Both the position numbers and the translations under genes were made by a program. A stretch of DNA of 64,000 nt from the NCBI RefSeq assembly GCF_009600605.1, contig NZ_VWNA01000001.1:434001-498000 (forward strand). Direction: 5' to 3'. Source of the DNA: Segnochrobactrum spirostomi. GTDB lineage: Bacteria > Pseudomonadota > Alphaproteobacteria > Rhizobiales > Segnochrobactraceae. The notes under the pieces were generated by a model, which was given only the letters and a program-made list of their open reading frames with translations, had not been told where the DNA came from and did not search any database. Every line of letters starts with the position of its first letter. The stretch's first letter is position 1. Below are positions 36,498 to 45,503 of the stretch, piece by piece.

Positions 36498-38024
36498 CTA
36501 ACAATCCGCGTTGCAGAATTTCTGGTCAAGCCAATCAAAATTCACCAAAGCTTGACGCACGTCTTCTATGGAAATGGTCGCATCGCTATTTCCATGAAAA
36601 AGATCGTTCCTGTTTTGCGCGACCCGTGCATAAGCAGTTTTGACTGTCGCAAAATCAGGCGCCCCAGGCACAGCCTTGCAAAAAATCTTAAGCTGCTGAA
36701 ACAAGCTCGGCTTCTTCCGACTCGAGGGCCAAATAATCTCTTCAGATATATCAGGGAATTGCTCTCCGAGCACACGCTTCGCCTCATCCCAGTATGAGTC
36801 TCCACCCTGCAGATTATCGATATCTACATTCACGTTATTCGCTGCAATTGCCGCATCCATTCGACTTCTCAACAGCGCCTCAACTCCAACATTCAGCCAA
36901 AATATAGCTTCTCTAGCCTCACCATGCATAGCATAATGTTCAGCTGCGGCTCTGCACCTGGAATGCCAACTGACAGGACTTACCTTGCCGACCTCTATTT
37001 CAAGAATTTCATCAGTCGGAAGAAAAATTTCAACCGGCAATGAAGGATTCGCGCGCCGGATGAAATCCATTTCTGGTCGTCCGGCGACCTGAATAGCGCT
37101 CTCGATTTCGCTAAGGTCACCAGGCGCAGGCGCCCACAGGCCAACATACTGGGAATTCCCCCGAAGCGCCCAGCAACACATGTCTATTATGTCATATGCG
37201 ACACGCATTCCGTTCGGCCAGAAATCCAGAGGCACAGCCAATCCAGGGATCTGAAGAGGATCGACCTGAATACTCGGATCAATAAGTCCACTTATCTCGA
37301 TATCAAACCTTGTTTCTCCGAATTGCCACCTCGTTGAAGTAAATGGCCGAATCGCATATGGGCTCTGCGTTTGAACAAGAAATTCGCGAGGAGTAACAAA
37401 TTTCGAAGTTATTTTCACCGAAACTGAGAGGCCTTCCCACTCTAGACTTAGACGGAATGGCTGCCGGCAAAGCGGGTACGGCAACGTTGTTCTAAGTTTG
37501 GTAATAAGGAGACCCTCCGTCAACCCGCTTAAGATCGCACGAAGGTTAGCCTTTGCGGTGAGCAGCTCGCTCCGCTTCATGTCATTCTGAGGCACTGGAA
37601 TTTCATCCAGCCGCGCTTGAAAACGCTCGCAAGCGGCCATATAAGCCTTCCCGAGCGGGAGCTTCTTGCCCACGAATTCCGTGTACACTTCATCGCGTAG
37701 CGCGTGAACCTTGAACACGGGCGAGTTCATGGGAATTCGCTCATGATTACCTAATCGATCCGCGAATTCATTCAAAAGGCGACTGTAACTCTTGGGTACC
37801 GACGGTGGCGACGGAGCAAACCAGCGATCAAACTTCGCACACCCGGCCCAAAGGAATCGCTCGATTGTCAAATAATCTTTATTTCTGCGCAACGAGAAAA
37901 ATCTCAAGCCGGCAAGCGCTTTTTCGAATTCCTCGTCTGCAATAGGAGTATTTTTACTCTTCTCGGAACGGGCAAGTGATCCAAAATGTGCCTCGATCCA
38001 TCTCCTAGCTTCGCCCGAGTTCAT
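36498..38024 (-). CDS. HEPN-domain protein (ApeA-like) on an AT-rich island
   Basis: 508 residues with AT-rich codon use, unlike the neighbours. The C-terminal part has the HEPN ribonuclease signature R-x4-H: Arg472 to His477 in VAQNRNDLFHG, preceded by a helix AIFWLNVGVEALLRSRM like that of Apea-type HEPN domains. The N-terminal 340 residues contain beta-rich segments (RLSLEWEGLSVSVKI, GETRFDIEISGLIDP) that I do not recognise but which would suit the sensing domain of ApeA-like abortive-infection proteins. Position between the AraC-type regulator and dmmC interrupts the amine island. Defence function is inference; a host gene of unrelated role cannot be excluded. Confidence 0.68.
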   Translation of the reverse strand: MNSGEARRWIEAHFGSLARSEKSKNTPIADEEFEKALAGLRFFSLRRNKDYLTIERFLWAGCAKFDRWFAPSPPSVPKSYSRLLNEFADRLGNHERIPMNSPVFKVHALRDEVYTEFVGKKLPLGKAYMAACERFQARLDEIPVPQNDMKRSELLTAKANLRAILSGLTEGLLITKLRTTLPYPLCRQPFRLSLEWEGLSVSVKITSKFVTPREFLVQTQSPYAIRPFTSTRWQFGETRFDIEISGLIDPSIQVDPLQIPGLAVPLDFWPNGMRVAYDIIDMCCWALRGNSQYVGLWAPAPGDLSEIESAIQVAGRPEMDFIRRANPSLPVEIFLPTDEILEIEVGKVSPVSWHSRCRAAAEHYAMHGEAREAIFWLNVGVEALLRSRMDAAIAANNVNVDIDNLQGGDSYWDEAKRVLGEQFPDISEEIIWPSSRKKPSLFQQLKIFCKAVPGAPDFATVKTAYARVAQNRNDLFHGNSDATISIEDVRQALVNFDWLDQKFCNADC

Positions 38025-38198
38025 TTTTATGCACGCCCTCAGACCGAGCGCATTGCGCTTCGCAATATTTCACGCATGCGTCCAGTCGCGGATGATATGA
38101 CGATATCATTCCGTGGCGCATGGAGCGCGCGAATAGAATGCCAGATAGATCATATTATGCCTAAGATGCGCTAGGCTAGATGTTAGATTGAAGCGCAA

Positions 38199-39239
38199 TC
38201 AATCCGGCCCGATGCCCGGCGAGGTCGGGGCGCCGTCGTCGAACTTGGAGAGCCATTCGACGGTCTGCGGGTGGTAGCGGGTCAGGCCCTTGTAATCGAT
38301 CAATTCCGGCGGCAGCGACTTCAGCACCCGGTGCAGCCGGCGCGCCCATTTCGGGCTCGTCACCAGTTCCGACAGCTTGATCAGATAGCAGCGGATCGAG
38401 AAGACGATCGCGTTCGAGCGCGGCAGCCGCCACAAGGCCTGCAATTCCACGCGCAGATGCACCTTGTCGCCGACATTCTCGGTCGTCACGGTGGTCCGGT
38501 CGGTGCCCCACTTGTGGTAATTCTCCGGGCTCGTATCGAGCCGGGGATTGATCGTCATCGTCCAGTTCAGCCGGCGCACCGGGCGGCCGAGCTGAAGGTT
38601 CAACAGGAATTTCAGCGCCCGGTCGAACACGCCCGCCTCATGGGCGAGCGGCACCGGCCCGTGCCATTCCATGAAATTCATGCCGATGTCGAAATCGAGC
38701 GACCAATCGGCCTGGGTCGTGACGATGCCCGCATCCATCCAAAGATTGTTGTCGCGCTGGTCGAGCAGAGAGAAATCGCCCTGACATTGGCGGGTGATGT
38801 ATTCCATCGGCGGAAGGGGCAGCGTCGCCGTATCGCCGAAGGTGAAACGGTCGTCGATGCCGAGCGGACGGTTGATCCAGTGCCAGGCGTCGCCGTCGCG
38901 CGTCAGGGTGAAATGCTCGGGATAGGCCTCCGCCATCGAGGTCATCAGGAGCTCGACGAGGTCCCATTCCGCGGTGATCATGTGCGGCAGGGACTGGCAG
39001 CGCAGCGGGTCGGCCTTCAGCACCAGCGCCCGGTCGTGCATCTCGGCGACATAGTGCTCGTCGACGTCGATCGGGAACTCGAACACGGAGCCGGGCGCGC
39101 CCTTGGTGTGCGGCTCGATGTTCACCGAATAGGCGTAGGCATCGCGATCGAACGGAAACGGAAAGCGCCGGATCGAGGCCGGGCTGTTCGAGAACGTGAA
39201 ATCGTCGCGGAAGGTCTCCGTCTTGAAGACGAGGCCCAT
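38199..39239 (-). CDS. dmmC: heme-dependent oxidative N-demethylase alpha subunit (DUF3445), dimethylamine monooxygenase DmmC
   Basis: 346 residues. DUF3445 family, the heme-binding catalytic subunit of oxidative N-demethylases acting on dimethylamine. Recognised by RRFPFPFDRDAYAYSVNIEPH, a central WHWINRPLG and the C-terminal region RLNWTMTINPRLDTSPENYHKWG and PRSNAIVFSIRCYLIKL. With O2 and reductant from DmmB it converts dimethylamine to methylamine and formaldehyde. Last gene of the dmmDABC operon, 73 bp after dmmB; the ATG at 39239 is chosen because an upstream in-frame ATG has no ribosome site. Gene naming follows the dmm nomenclature; an equivalent name is HODM alpha. Confidence 0.85.
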   Translation of the reverse strand: MGLVFKTETFRDDFTFSNSPASIRRFPFPFDRDAYAYSVNIEPHTKGAPGSVFEFPIDVDEHYVAEMHDRALVLKADPLRCQSLPHMITAEWDLVELLMTSMAEAYPEHFTLTRDGDAWHWINRPLGIDDRFTFGDTATLPLPPMEYITRQCQGDFSLLDQRDNNLWMDAGIVTTQADWSLDFDIGMNFMEWHGPVPLAHEAGVFDRALKFLLNLQLGRPVRRLNWTMTINPRLDTSPENYHKWGTDRTTVTTENVGDKVHLRVELQALWRLPRSNAIVFSIRCYLIKLSELVTSPKWARRLHRVLKSLPPELIDYKGLTRYHPQTVEWLSKFDDGAPTSPGIGPD

Positions 39240-39312
39240 GGGAACGCTCCCTCCTCTGCGGACGCGCGGCGCGCTTCGCACCGTTCATCCCATGAAACTC
39301 AAAAAACCGAAC

Positions 39313-40275
39313 TCAAAGATCGAGCACCAGCTCGCGGCCGGCGAGCCGCGACACGCAGGTCATGATCTTGGCTGCGCCGGCTCGTTCTTCCGGCGTCAGA
39401 TAATGGTCGTTGTGGACGAGCGTGCCGTCGCACGAGACGATGGCCGTCTCGCACTGGCCGCAGGCACCGCCGCGGCAGAGATAGGGCGCGTCGATGCCGG
39501 CGGCTTCCAGCGCCTCGAGCAGGCTCTGGTGCGGACCGACGTCGATCGAGATCCCGGAGCGGGCGAGCCGCGCGCGGAAGGGCTCGCCGGCGGGCGGCGC
39601 CTGGAAGCGCTCGGCGTGCAGGTTCTCCTCGGGCCAGCCGGCGTCGCGCGCCGCGCCGATCACCCCTTCGATCATCCGCTCGGGGCCGCAGACATAGAGG
39701 TGGGTGCCGAGCGGCTGGTTGGCGAGCAGGGCGTCGACCGGCAGCCGGCGTCCCTCGGCGCTGCAATAGAGGTGGACACGGCCGCCATAGAGTCGCGCGG
39801 CCTCCTCGGCATAGGCCCCGCAATCGCGGGCGCGCATGGCATAGTGCAGTTCGAAGCGCGCGCCTTCCTCTGAGAGCTGCTCGGCCATCGCCAGGAAGGG
39901 CGTGATGCCGATGCCGCCGGCGATGAAGAGATGCTTGCGGGCGCGTCGGTCGACCGGGAAGAGGTTGACCGGGTGGGAGATCACCAGCGTATCGCCAACC
40001 GCCACGCGCTCATGGAGGAAGACCGAGCCGCCGCGGGAGTCCCGCGTCTTCAGAACGCTGACCTGATAGGAGCTCTCGTCGAACGGCGAGCCCATCAGCG
40101 AATAGGCGTTGCGGATGCGCCGGTCGCCCGCCTCCATGCCGACGACGACATGCGCGCCGCCGGAGAACAGAGGCAGCGCCCCGCCGTCGGCGGCGACGAA
40201 GCGGAAGCGCCGCACGTCGGTCGCGACCGGCTCGATCTCGGCGATCTTGACGCGCAGTTCGGCCCCGCCGCTCAT
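39313..40275 (-). CDS. dmmB: dimethylamine monooxygenase reductase subunit DmmB (FMN/NAD/2Fe-2S)
   Basis: 320 residues. Phthalate-dioxygenase-reductase type: N-terminal FMN-binding barrel (RRIRNAYSLMGSP), NAD-binding domain (FIAGGIGITPFLAMAEQL; YVCGPERMIEGV), and C-terminal plant-type [2Fe-2S] domain with Cys267, Cys272, Cys275 (CRGGACGQC) and Cys307. Transfers electrons from NAD(P)H to the heme subunit. Start ATG overlaps the dmmA stop (ATGA), so the two are translationally coupled. Confidence 0.88.
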   Translation of the reverse strand: MSGGAELRVKIAEIEPVATDVRRFRFVAADGGALPLFSGGAHVVVGMEAGDRRIRNAYSLMGSPFDESSYQVSVLKTRDSRGGSVFLHERVAVGDTLVISHPVNLFPVDRRARKHLFIAGGIGITPFLAMAEQLSEEGARFELHYAMRARDCGAYAEEAARLYGGRVHLYCSAEGRRLPVDALLANQPLGTHLYVCGPERMIEGVIGAARDAGWPEENLHAERFQAPPAGEPFRARLARSGISIDVGPHQSLLEALEAAGIDAPYLCRGGACGQCETAIVSCDGTLVHNDHYLTPEERAGAAKIMTCVSRLAGRELVLDL

Positions 40276-40877
40276 CGGAAGATCTCCTCGGCGGCGGGCA
40301 CCTCGCCGGGCGCCTCGGCATCGACGCAGACGCCCATGAACGCCGCGAGCCGGCGGGAATAATGATCGCGCACCAGAAGGCTCAGGCCGCAATGGGCGCA
40401 CGGCACGATGCTCGTCGTCACGTTCTCGGTGATCCCCTTGCAATGGACGCACTGGACGCGGCGGGCGAGCGAGCCGCAATGCTCGGTGCGGATCGAGAGA
40501 TGGTCGATGCCGTGCCGCTCGCCCAACTGCACGACTTGGCCGAGGAAGCCCTCGGCGCCGGCGGTGTAGAGCCGGGTGCCCATGGTCGCCGTCGCGAGGT
40601 GGACGTCGAGGCGCGTGAGGAGGGTCGGCACCGTCGGCGTCACATGGAGCGCATCGAGGCCGAGCGCCTCAAGGCTTCCGACATGGCCCGCCCCGGCCGA
40701 GCCGCCGGGGGTGTAATAGACCACCGTCTTCGCCGGAAAGTCCGGCCCGCCGGCGGCGGCGAGCGCGAGGACGGCCAACGCCCCCTCGCCTTCCGCCGCG
40801 ATCAGGTGGAGCCGTGCCTTCGGATCGAGCACGAGGCCCGGATATTGCGGTCTGCTCTTGATGCCCGCGACAAGCAT
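40272..40877 (-). CDS. dmmA: dimethylamine monooxygenase small subunit DmmA
   Basis: 201 residues. The N-terminal alpha/beta part (TVVYYTPGGSAGAGHVGSLEALGLDALHVTPTVPTLLTRL) resembles a small flavodoxin/reductase-like fold. The C-terminus has a zinc-ribbon/rubredoxin-like pattern CVHC...CAHC (VQCVHCKGITENVTTS, IVPCAHCGLSLL). It corresponds to the DmmA family and the gamma subunit of heme-dependent oxidative N-demethylase. Located between dmmD and dmmB, overlapping dmmB by 4 bases. Confidence 0.82.
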   Translation of the reverse strand: MLVAGIKSRPQYPGLVLDPKARLHLIAAEGEGALAVLALAAAGGPDFPAKTVVYYTPGGSAGAGHVGSLEALGLDALHVTPTVPTLLTRLDVHLATATMGTRLYTAGAEGFLGQVVQLGERHGIDHLSIRTEHCGSLARRVQCVHCKGITENVTTSIVPCAHCGLSLLVRDHYSRRLAAFMGVCVDAEAPGEVPAAEEIFR

Positions 40878-40984
40878 GCGTCGCTCTCGGTACGAACCAC
40901 GACAAACGGCGCATTTTCCCGCGCCGCACCGGTCTCGGAGAGGCAAGCGGCGTGCCGGACGCCGCTGCCGGATGCCCGCGGCCC

Positions 40985-42118
40985 TCAGCCGACGGCGGTG
41001 CGCTTCGCCTTCTTCGGATCGTCGAAGGGCAGCGTGTGGGCGATCGCCGGGCCGTTCACGGTCTTGCCCCGCACTTCGAGCGGCTTGCCCTGAACGGCAT
41101 AGGGGACGTCGAGCCGGGCGATCGCCATCGAGCGGTTGGTGAGGCTCGAATACATCCCGCAGGTGACGACGCCGACTTGGCGGCCGTCGGCATAAAGCGC
41201 GTCGCCGGCGTCTGTGGGCTGGTCGCCCTCGACGAGCACACCGAAGATCTTGAAGCGTTCCTTGCCCTTCAGCTTGTAGTGCTGCTCGGCACCGCGGAAG
41301 CCGGTCTTGCCCGGGCTCACGGTGAAGTCGAGGCCGAGTTCCCACAGGCTGTCGCCCGGCGGCTCGTCCGGGAAAGGATACATCTGCGAATTGTCGTAGG
41401 GGTAGAACAGCAGGTAGCTCTCGACGCGCAGCATGTCGAGCACGGTGAAGCAGCACGGAATGATGCCGAGCGCCGCTCCCTCCGAGACGATCGTGTCCCA
41501 GATCAGCGGCGCGTCTTCGCCCTTGCAGAAGATCTCGTAGCCGCGCTCGCCGGTATAGCCGGTGCGCGAGATCATCACCGGGCGGCCGAACAGCGTCGTC
41601 TGCATATGGTGGAAATAGCGCAGATCGCGGATGCCCGGCACCTTGTCGGCGAGATAATCGACGGCGAGCGGGCCCTGGAGCGAGAGGTCGTGCAGGTCGT
41701 CGTCGAACAGCACCGCGACGTTGCGGCCGAGGGCGGCGCGCGTCAGCTCTTCGTGGCCCGAGCCGGAGCCGTGCACCACCATCCAGGCGTTCGGCCCGGT
41801 GCGGTAGATGATGCAATCCTCGGTGAAGTGCCCGGCCTCGTTGAGCATGCAGGCATAGGCCGACTTGCCGGGATAGATCTTGGTGATGTCGCGGGTCGTC
41901 GCCTGATGCAGGATGGCGGCGGCGTGCGGGCCGACCAGATGGACCTTCTTCAACCCCGACACGTCCATGAGGCCCGCGCGGGTGCGGATCGCAACGTGTT
42001 CCTCGCTCATGTCCTTGGCATAGGTCCACGCGGTGCCCATGCCGCTCCAGTCCTCAAGCTTCGAGCCGAGCGCGCGATGGCGGTCGGCGAGGACGGAGTG
42101 TCTCCAAGTCAGCGTCAT
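40985..42118 (-). CDS. dmmD: GcvT-like tetrahydrofolate-dependent subunit of dimethylamine demethylase, DmmD
   Basis: 377 residues of aminomethyltransferase fold. GcvT landmarks: AGLMDVSGLKKVHLVGPHAAAILHQATTRDI, ISRTGYTGERGYEIFC, LDMLRVESYLLFYPYDN. Predicted to receive the formaldehyde made by DmmC and load it onto tetrahydrofolate. First gene of dmmDABC; an AGAGGATCAGAG ribosome site precedes the ATG, and a sigma-70-like promoter is visible upstream. DMSP demethylase (DmdA) is also GcvT-like, but the dmmABC context argues against it. Confidence 0.85.
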   Translation of the reverse strand: MTLTWRHSVLADRHRALGSKLEDWSGMGTAWTYAKDMSEEHVAIRTRAGLMDVSGLKKVHLVGPHAAAILHQATTRDITKIYPGKSAYACMLNEAGHFTEDCIIYRTGPNAWMVVHGSGSGHEELTRAALGRNVAVLFDDDLHDLSLQGPLAVDYLADKVPGIRDLRYFHHMQTTLFGRPVMISRTGYTGERGYEIFCKGEDAPLIWDTIVSEGAALGIIPCCFTVLDMLRVESYLLFYPYDNSQMYPFPDEPPGDSLWELGLDFTVSPGKTGFRGAEQHYKLKGKERFKIFGVLVEGDQPTDAGDALYADGRQVGVVTCGMYSSLTNRSMAIARLDVPYAVQGKPLEVRGKTVNGPAIAHTLPFDDPKKAKRTAVG

Positions 42119-42163
42119 CTCTGATCCTCTGGAACGGCCGCTGTGGCGCGGCTCTGTTTCCTC

Positions 42164-42191
42164 AGTGTAACGACAATTTCTTGTGGGGCAA
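42164..42191 (-). promoter_or_regulatory. candidate promoter and operator of dmmDABC
   Basis: On the minus strand: TTGCCC (42186-42191), 16 bases, TACACT (42164-42169), about 46 bases before the dmmD ATG. An inverted repeat ACAA-N4-TTGT (42173-42184) lies between the two boxes where a repressor would block polymerase. The half-site with flank reads ACGACAA, also found upstream of the permease gene. Confidence 0.4.
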
Positions 42192-42295
42192 CTCGATTAT
42201 CTTGAGTCCCGCCGAGAAAGAGGGTCCCGGCGCACCCGGGCGATCCCGATCCGGATCGCGACGACGGCGCCGATACGGCGCCGTCGGGGCTTCCT

Positions 42296-42320
42296 AAAGC
42301 CGCGCCCGAAGGGGCGCGGC
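42296..42320 (-). terminator. terminator of the APC permease gene
   Basis: 9-bp perfect stem GCCGCGCCC/GGGCGCGGC, 4-base loop, followed by TTT on the minus strand, 20 bases after the permease stop. A second stem GACGGCGCC/GGCGCCGTC lies just beyond. Confidence 0.55.
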
Positions 42321-42339
42321 GCGCCGATGCGGCGGGGCT

Positions 42340-44058
42340 TCAGATGGTGAAGACCCAGTTCGAGATGAGCACCACCGCGATGCCGCCGGCGAGCGTCAGA
42401 TAAGGGAGGATCCCCGCCTTGCGCTCGGTCTTGTCACGCGGGCCGCCGACGTGGAGATCCTCCTCCATCTCGTGCGGGAACTTGCCGCCGTCCTGGACAT
42501 AATGGCGGTACCAGAACACCGGGATGATCAGCGCGGCGGTGATGAGACCGGCCCACAAGGCCGACCCGTTCCACACCTTGGCGCCGGCGCCCATGAACAT
42601 CGCATTCACGAAGGCGAACAGGCCGCCGAGCGCGAGCACGAAGGTCGGCGCGCGGTAGGGCCGCGGAACATGGGACGAATCGATCCGATGGATCCAGCCG
42701 GCATTGAGGTTGAGGAAGTTGAAGATGATGTAGCCGCAGTTCGACACCGCCAGGATGAAGAAGAACGAGGTGGCGTCGGCGCAGGCGATGGCGAGCACGA
42801 TCAGGTTGACGACGAGGTCGGTCCACATCGCGCGGGTCGGCGCACCGTGGGCGTTCACGTGGCTCAGATAGCGCGGCAGCCAGCCGTCAACCGAGCCCTG
42901 GTAAAGGGTGCGCGAGGAGCCGGCCATGGCGGTCATGATCGAGAGCAGGAGCGCCAGGATCATGAGCATCACGAGGATCGACTGTACCAACGCGCCGCCG
43001 CCGACCATTTTGGCCATCGCCTCGGCGACGCCGGAGCCGTCCACGATCGGGGTCGCCAGCATGCCGTTGAGGCCGAGCACGCCCTGGAAGGTGAACGGCA
43101 CCAGGATGAACAGAGCGAGGCACAGGAGGCCCGAATAGAAGATCGCCTTGAAGGTGTCCTTCTCCGGATTGCGGAACTCGCTCGTGTAGCAGACCGCCGT
43201 CTCGAAGCCGTAGGTCGACCAGGCGGCGATGAACATGCCGCCGAGGACGAGCGTCCAGCCGGCGATGTTCCAGTGGCCGGGGTCCGGCGCGTAGGCGGCG
43301 GCGAGCGGCACCAGCGGCGAGAAGTTCGAGGCGCTGACCTGCCCGGTGAGGAGCGGAATGACGCCGACGATCGCCATCGGCACGATGACGAGGAGGCCGA
43401 TCCACTTCTGCACGTTCGCGGTGCCGAGAATGCCGCGATGCTGGATCGCGAAGGTGATCAGCATCAGGACCGCGCCGATGAAGAACGAGGCGTTGAGCGA
43501 GAACGAGACCGGGCCGAGGCTATGGGCGAACAACGTCCAGCCGCGGATGCCGGGGGTCAGCGCGGCGATCGCCGCGGCCGCCTTGTCGGCGTCGCTGCCG
43601 GTCAGCGTCGCGCCGTGCGCGGCGAGCCAGCTCACCACCGCCGGCGAATCGGCGGCCGGGATCGGCGCGAAGGCGTTGAGGATATAGGCCGCGGCGATCG
43701 AGCAGCCGAGCGAGAGCACGGGCGACCAGGCGAACCAGTTGCACCACACCGACAAGGGCGCGATCAGCTTGGAATAGCGCACCCAGGCCGCCGCACCGTA
43801 GATCGAGGCGCCGCCCGACTTGTTCGGAAAGAGGCCGGCGATCTCCGCGTAGGTGAACGACTGGATGAAGCCCATGATCATGGAGAACGTCCAGATCAGG
43901 AAAGCGAGCGTGCCCGTGGTGCCGGCGATGCCGCCGATCGAGAACAGGACGAGCGCGGGCACGCCGCTCGCCACCCAGAACGCGCCTTTCCAATCGATCG
44001 CGCGGTGGAGCGTCGAAGAACTTGATACGGGCTCGGCACCCGAGACGACGGTGGTCAT
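42340..44058 (-). CDS. APC superfamily amino acid/amine permease
   Basis: 572 residues with about 12-13 membrane helices. N-terminal GVPALVLFSIGGIAGTTGTLAF followed by SFTYAEIAGLFPNKSGGASIYGAAAW is the APC family consensus. Likely a proton- or sodium-coupled importer in the inner membrane. Placed between dmmDABC and folD in the amine island, it is a good candidate for uptake of methylated amines, glutamate or N-methylglutamate/gamma-glutamylmethylamide; the substrate is inference only. ATG 44058 follows AGAGGGA. Own terminator downstream. Confidence 0.85.
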   Translation of the reverse strand: MTTVVSGAEPVSSSSTLHRAIDWKGAFWVASGVPALVLFSIGGIAGTTGTLAFLIWTFSMIMGFIQSFTYAEIAGLFPNKSGGASIYGAAAWVRYSKLIAPLSVWCNWFAWSPVLSLGCSIAAAYILNAFAPIPAADSPAVVSWLAAHGATLTGSDADKAAAAIAALTPGIRGWTLFAHSLGPVSFSLNASFFIGAVLMLITFAIQHRGILGTANVQKWIGLLVIVPMAIVGVIPLLTGQVSASNFSPLVPLAAAYAPDPGHWNIAGWTLVLGGMFIAAWSTYGFETAVCYTSEFRNPEKDTFKAIFYSGLLCLALFILVPFTFQGVLGLNGMLATPIVDGSGVAEAMAKMVGGGALVQSILVMLMILALLLSIMTAMAGSSRTLYQGSVDGWLPRYLSHVNAHGAPTRAMWTDLVVNLIVLAIACADATSFFFILAVSNCGYIIFNFLNLNAGWIHRIDSSHVPRPYRAPTFVLALGGLFAFVNAMFMGAGAKVWNGSALWAGLITAALIIPVFWYRHYVQDGGKFPHEMEEDLHVGGPRDKTERKAGILPYLTLAGGIAVVLISNWVFTI

Positions 44059-44345
44059 GGTTCTTTCCCTCTGAAAGGTGTCGCGTCCGGTTGATCCGAG
44101 ATCTGCGACGGCAGGCTTTTGGCGATGCGAAAGGTCTCCTTTGGCCTCCGACTCGAGCCGGACGCGGCCGGATCGAAGGCGCGATGAACGCACGACGGCC
44201 TGGACCGCCCGACGACGCCGGGCGGCCGCGGAACTTGCGTCCCGGGCGATCAAGGAAATCAGAAGGTGGGCCCGGCGAACCGGGCGGAGGCCGTGGGCCG
44301 GTGTTCCCTTACCGGCTCAAAAGCAGCCCCTTGCGAGCGGTGCCC

Positions 44346-44389
44346 ATGATGCACGACACCACGGCTTTGTCAAAAATTATTCACGACAA
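44346..44389 (-). promoter_or_regulatory. candidate promoter with inverted repeat upstream of the APC permease
   Basis: On the minus strand: a perfect -35 TTGACA (44368-44373), 16 bases, CATCAT (44346-44351). An inverted repeat TTGTC-N13-GACAA (44367-44389) overlaps the -35 box, and its outer arm reads ACGACAA as at the dmm promoter. It lies in the 428-bp gene-free gap 44059-44486, which is otherwise GC-rich and featureless; the AT-rich patch at 44365-44390 stands out. Confidence 0.4.
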
Positions 44390-44486
44390 GAAACTGCGCA
44401 TTTCCCGGGCAGCCTCCGGGTTTGCCCGCGGTCGCGCCGGGCTCCCCCCAACGGGAGCCGCGGCGCCGGTCGCGCGGCGGTTTCGA

Positions 44487-45368
44487 TCACGCCGCGGCGG
44501 CGAGCCCGGACGCCATCCGGGCGCAGGTCAGCGTGTTCGCGAGCAGGCAGGCGATGGTCATCGGGCCGACACCGCCCGGGACGGGCGTGATCGCGCCGGC
44601 GACGCTCTTCGCGCTCTCGAAATCCACGTCGCCGACGAGCCGCGTACCGCCTTCCGGCTTCTCGACGCGGTTGATGCCGACATCGAGCACCGTCGCGCCG
44701 GGCTTCACCCAATCGCCCTTGACCATCAAGGGACGCCCCACGGCAACGACGAGAATGTCGGCGCTGCGGCACACCGCGGGCAGGTCCTTCGTCGCCGAAT
44801 GGGCGATGGTGACCGTGCAATCCTCTTTGAGGAAGAGCTGCGCGGCGGGCCGGCCGACGATCGTGGAGCGACCGACCACCACGACGTTGAGCCCGCGCAG
44901 CCGCTCGTGCACGGTCTTGGCGAGAATCACGCAGCCGAGCGGCGTACACGGCGCCAGCGCCGCCCGTCCGGTCGCAAGCAGCCCCGCGTTCATCGGATGG
45001 AAGCCGTCCACGTCCTTGTCCGGCGCGATCGCGTCGAGCACCTTGTCGGCGGCGATGTGGGCCGGCAGCGGCAGTTGGACGAGAATGCCGTGGACGTCGG
45101 CGCGGGCGTTGAGGTCGGCGACGAGCGCGAGCAGCGCCGCCTCCGTGGTCTCCGCCGGCAAGCGGAACTCGAACGAGTTCATCCCCGCCTCGCGGGTCTG
45201 CGCCGCCTTGTTGCGGACATAGACCTCGCTCGCCGGGTTGTCGCCGACGAGCACGACGGCGAGGCCGGGGACGATGCCGTGGTCCCGCTTCAGGGCCGCG
45301 GCTTCCTCGGCCACGCGGGCGCGGAGCTTCGCGGCTTCCGCCTTGCCGTCGATGATGCGCGCGCTCAT
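44487..45368 (-). CDS. folD: bifunctional methylene-THF dehydrogenase/methenyl-THF cyclohydrolase
   Basis: 293 residues. Oxidises methylene-tetrahydrofolate to methenyl- and then 10-formyl-tetrahydrofolate with NADP+. Motifs: [14 protein letters not shown] (with the catalytic Tyr-x3-Lys), [39 protein letters not shown] (NADP binding), and [20 protein letters not shown] near the end. Placed with purU and the amine-demethylating enzymes, it should process C1 released from methylamines. 135 bp after purU on the same strand. Confidence 0.95.
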   Translation of the reverse strand: MSARIIDGKAEAAKLRARVAEEAAALKRDHGIVPGLAVVLVGDNPASEVYVRNKAAQTREAGMNSFEFRLPAETTEAALLALVADLNARADVHGILVQLPLPAHIAADKVLDAIAPDKDVDGFHPMNAGLLATGRAALAPCTPLGCVILAKTVHERLRGLNVVVVGRSTIVGRPAAQLFLKEDCTVTIAHSATKDLPAVCRSADILVVAVGRPLMVKGDWVKPGATVLDVGINRVEKPEGGTRLVGDVDFESAKSVAGAITPVPGGVGPMTIACLLANTLTCARMASGLAAAA

Positions 45369-45503
45369 CGGATACTCCTCAGCGACATGTCGGGATCAGG
45401 ACATTTCCGGGCGGGTGATAGCATGGCGACGCGGCCCGTGCAGGGGCCACGTCGCAGGTCTGCCATTCCGGATACGGTTCGCCCGCTCGTCCGTGGATCG
45501 GGT

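Noticed and set aside
40985-42118. DMSP demethylase (DmdA) or glycine cleavage T protein
   Set aside because: Same fold, but operon membership with dmmABC and absence of gcvH/gcvP argue for DmmD.
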